Shown piece by piece: positions 57,968-59,668 of a stretch of 59,668 nt of DNA. Each line of letters begins with the position of its first letter. The first letter of the stretch is position 1. The notes beneath the pieces were generated by a model, which did no database searches, had not been told where the DNA came from, and saw only the letters and a list, made by a program, of their open reading frames with translations. The translations under genes and the position numbers were made by a program. Source of the stretch: Crocosphaera sp. (GTDB lineage: Bacteria; Cyanobacteriota; Cyanobacteriia; Cyanobacteriales; Microcystaceae); assembly GCF_030064895.1 (NCBI RefSeq), contig NZ_JASJEB010000015.1, positions 1 through 59,668 of the forward strand. The letters are read 5' to 3'.

Positions 57968-58575
57968 AAATTCTGGGAGTCTTGTAGTCTATCTTCAATT
58001 GCATTAATAACTTGAGCAAAATCATTTTCTAAATGCTCATCCAAAGACAAATTATTCATGTTCGAGATAACATCAATTAATTGATCCCACTTATTTCTTA
58101 TATCAGAATAAAGACTTAATTCCTCTTGGATTCCTAATGTATTTGACATTGATTGAAGTTTTCTATATTCATTATCTAACTCACTATGTTTTTCTTCCCA
58201 ATACTGAAGATAACGTAATTTTTCTATTACGTTGTAAATTTCGCTATCTTGAGTGACGATTGGAAAAATTCTTTCATAAAACTGACCATTTTGGGCAATT
58301 TCTAATAACTCAAACATACAACTCTTGGATTTGAGATATTGTTTACTAATAATGATAATTATCGCTTTTCCTTGTCCTAATCTTTTCATAAACTCCAGAA
58401 TTTGACCCTTATAACCAATTTCTCCTTTATCCCTCAGTGTTTTAAACATTTGTATTTGTTTTGCTTGACAAATACTTTCTAACTTTTCGACAATTTCTTC
58501 GCTTTTTCCGCCCCATGCGTAGGAGATAAAAACTGCCTCTCGCGTAGTTAAATCAGAATTTTTTTGTTTTTCCAT
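57949..58575 (-). CDS. TIR-domain protein (N-terminal part of TIR-NB-ARC-TPR)
   Basis: TIR domain in residues ~15-145: EAVFISYAWGGKSEEIVEKL, KGQILEFMKRLGQGKAIIIIISKQYLKSKSCMFELLEIA (with the catalytic-type Glu in FELLE), then ERIFPIV. A helical linker of ~60 residues follows and the 0-frame stops after KKKIN. TIR domains of bacteria often cleave NAD+ when activated. In-frame 0 ends as a TIR-only protein of 208 residues; with a -1 shift and without the element the product would be 1236 residues. I chose the ATG at 58575; a GTG four codons upstream is in frame. Confidence 0.82.
   Translation of the reverse strand: MEKQKNSDLTTREAVFISYAWGGKSEEIVEKLESICQAKQIQMFKTLRDKGEIGYKGQILEFMKRLGQGKAIIIIISKQYLKSKSCMFELLEIAQNGQFYERIFPIVTQDSEIYNVIEKLRYLQYWEEKHSELDNEYRKLQSMSNTLGIQEELSLYSDIRNKWDQLIDVISNMNNLSLDEHLENDFAQVINAIEDRLQDSQNLKKKIN
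57958..57964 (-). promoter_or_regulatory. -1 slippery heptamer A AAA AAG
   Basis: Within A9 the TIR frame reads TTA AAA AAA AAG ATC AAT TAG. The last seven bases before ATC are A AAA AAG in the correct phase, the same heptamer as E. coli dnaX. A -1 slip gives GAT CAA TTA GAT CGT, which continues as the NB-ARC. Either programmed or transcriptional slippage, or a 1-base deletion/insertion mutation; the sequence alone does not tell. Confidence 0.65.
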
Positions 58576-58689
58576 ACCTTTTAGCACTTTTTAAAGCGAA
58601 TAAGTGTATTTGAGTAAATAGCTTAGCTTGAAATTTATTATATCAGCAGATAATGGATCATTGTATCAGGATTGAAGGAGGCAGGAGGC

Positions 58690-58714
58690 CGATTAGAGGA
58701 CGTACCTCTAATCG
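58690..58714. other. Perfect 10-bp hairpin between TIR and Uma2 genes
   Basis: CGATTAGAGG (58690-58699) pairs with CCTCTAATCG (58705-58714) around ACGTA. No T run on either strand. A REP-like dispersed palindrome or a processing signal are both possible. Confidence 0.6.
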
Positions 58715-58747
58715 AAGACCACCAACTCGAAAATTGTGGTGAAAGTT

Positions 58748-59323
58748 TTACCAAATTAGAGCTAAATCTAATCTAAATTCGGGTAAAATATCCTCTCCTG
58801 ATAAGGTTTGAGGATTATCTAAAATAACTTTTTCTTGTCCTTGACGATAGATTTCTACTTGTTTCTTTTCAGGGTTAATTAACCAGCCCAACTTTACCCC
58901 ATTATTCATATATTCTTGCATCTTTTCTTGAAGTTCCTTTAAAGAATCGGTTTTAGACTTGAGTTCTAAGACAAAATCTGGTGCAATGGGTGGAAACTTT
59001 TCTTTCTCTTCTTGTGTTAATTTATCCCATCTTTCTTGTTGAATATAAGCCACATCTGGAGAACGATTACTCCCTAAAGGAAGTTTAAAACCGGTAGAAG
59101 AATCGAAAATTTGTCCTAATTTTTTCTGACGATTCCATATACCAAAATCGGTAATTAAATTAGCATTTCTTTTCCCCGTTTCTCCTCCTGTGGGCGACAT
59201 AATAATGATTTCTCCATTTTGATTTTGTTCCAACTTTAACTCAGGGTTATTACGACAAAGTTTAAAAAACTGTTCATCGTTAATCTTGGTAATGACATCA
59301 AAATTAATAGTGTAAGCATTCAT
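58748..59323 (-). CDS. Uma2 family (DUF820) nuclease-like protein
   Basis: 191 residues. GEIIIMSPTGGETGKRNANL, RSPDVAYIQQERWDKL, FVLELKSKTDSLKELQEKMQEYMNNG and KLGWLINPEKKQVEIYR match the Uma2 pattern with catalytic D...ExK complete. Paralogue of 53969-54532 with the same block order. Together they bracket the broken TIR-STAND gene. Role unknown. Confidence 0.86.
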   Translation of the reverse strand: MNAYTINFDVITKINDEQFFKLCRNNPELKLEQNQNGEIIIMSPTGGETGKRNANLITDFGIWNRQKKLGQIFDSSTGFKLPLGSNRSPDVAYIQQERWDKLTQEEKEKFPPIAPDFVLELKSKTDSLKELQEKMQEYMNNGVKLGWLINPEKKQVEIYRQGQEKVILDNPQTLSGEDILPEFRLDLALIW

Positions 59324-59409
59324 CCTGATATCTCCGCATTCTTTCTTCTACTAAACAATTATGATAGCAAAAATAAATAGAAACATGAAATATCATACCA
59401 ATATAAAAC

Positions 59410-59444
59410 AAAAAAGCACCCCCATTTCTGAGAGTGCTTTTTTT
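59410..59444. terminator. Bidirectional terminator of psbA
   Basis: GCACCCCC (59416-59423) pairs with GAGAGTGC (59430-59437) with some G-T pairs. Six A precede and seven T follow, so it acts in both directions. It lies about 25 bases after the psbA stop codon (minus strand). Confidence 0.85.
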
Positions 59445-59469
59445 CTAATATTTAGTTTTTATCAAGGAA

Positions 59470-59668
59470 TTAACCATTGATTGCAGGAGCAGATACAGGC
59501 TCAGCAGAAGCTAAGTCTAAGGGGAAGTTGTGAGCGTTGCGCTCGTGCATTACTTCCATTCCGATTCCTGCACGGTTTAATACATCAGCCCAGGTTCCGA
59601 TTACACGGCCTTGAGAATCAAGGATAGACTGGTTGAAGTTGAAACCGTTTAAGTTGAACGCCATGGTG
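59470..59668 (-). CDS. psbA: Photosystem II D1 protein, C-terminal part (runs off the window)
   Basis: The last ~66 codons of psb[22 protein letters not shown] is the conserved region before helix end, and [20 protein letters not shown] holds the C-terminal ligands of the Mn4CaO5 cluster (His, Glu, Asp, and the terminal Ala after processing). The 16-residue-type tail [12 protein letters not shown] is removed by CtpA. The gene starts beyond the right edge. Confidence 0.97.
   Translation of the reverse strand, partial: TMAFNLNGFNFNQSILDSQGRVIGTWADVLNRAGIGMEVMHERNAHNFPLDLASAEPVSAPAING

Noticed and set aside
58690-58714. Terminator of the Uma2 or TIR gene
   Set aside because: Perfect stem but no T run in either direction; reported as a hairpin only.

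Overview
The window comes from a cyanobacterium. It carries the beta-carboxysome operon ccmK2-ccmK1-ccmL-ccmM-ccmN, the 3' end of a psbA gene (photosystem II D1 protein), a cyanobacterial-type EF-Ts and HIP1-type GCGATCGC octamers. The AT-rich base composition, short tandem heptamer repeats and many TA-flanked miniature elements fit a unicellular Crocosphaera/Cyanothece-like organism. The genus is an inference and was not tested by a search.

Layout. 1-2.4 kb: 3' end of a large secreted repeat protein. 2.5-4.0 kb: a CrtI-type phytoene desaturase, unusual in cyanobacteria. 4.3-7.8 kb: a set of small exported, Gln/Asn-rich proteins (one with a PEP-CTERM-like tail), here proposed as an undescribed extracellular-matrix or amyloid-like locus. 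7.85-8.15 kb: two candidate miniature transposable elements. 8.2-12.1 kb: DUF3370 protein, rubrerythrin, GNAT acetyltransferase and a BASS-family transporter. 12.3-16.0 kb: an HTH-NTPase-pentapeptide-WD40 STAND protein split by a 103-bp element. 16.3-18.5 kb: four small membrane or coiled-coil genes, two behind near-identical promoters. 18.7-25.2 kb: housekeeping genes (glmM, moaE, rpsB-tsf) and an RND efflux adaptor. 25.2-46.0 kb: an SGNH-like membrane-anchored protein and a 12-gene same-strand surface-glycan cluster packed with glycosyltransferase and methyltransferase domains. 46.1-47.6 kb: thiC under a TPP riboswitch. 48.0-52.2 kb: the carboxysome operon. 52.3-54.5 kb: a secreted metallophosphoesterase, a DUF29 protein and a Uma2 nuclease-like protein. 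54.7-58.6 kb: a TIR-NB-ARC-TPR protein broken by a second, identical copy of the 103-bp element and by a -1 frame change at an A AAA AAG slippery heptamer. 58.7-59.7 kb: a second Uma2 protein and psbA.

The strongest direct observations are these. (i) The same 103-bp TA-flanked element sits inside two different NLR-like genes, and removing it plus one TA restores both reading frames exactly. (ii) The TIR and NB-ARC parts of one gene are joined by a textbook -1 slippery site, with no usable start for the NB-ARC part. (iii) Four consecutive-region glycan enzymes share a SKFWKLR motif just after a coiled coil, on unrelated catalytic domains. (iv) A small-protein secretion locus at 4.3-7.8 kb has no recognisable family. 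No tRNA, rRNA, CRISPR array or full-length transposase was seen.
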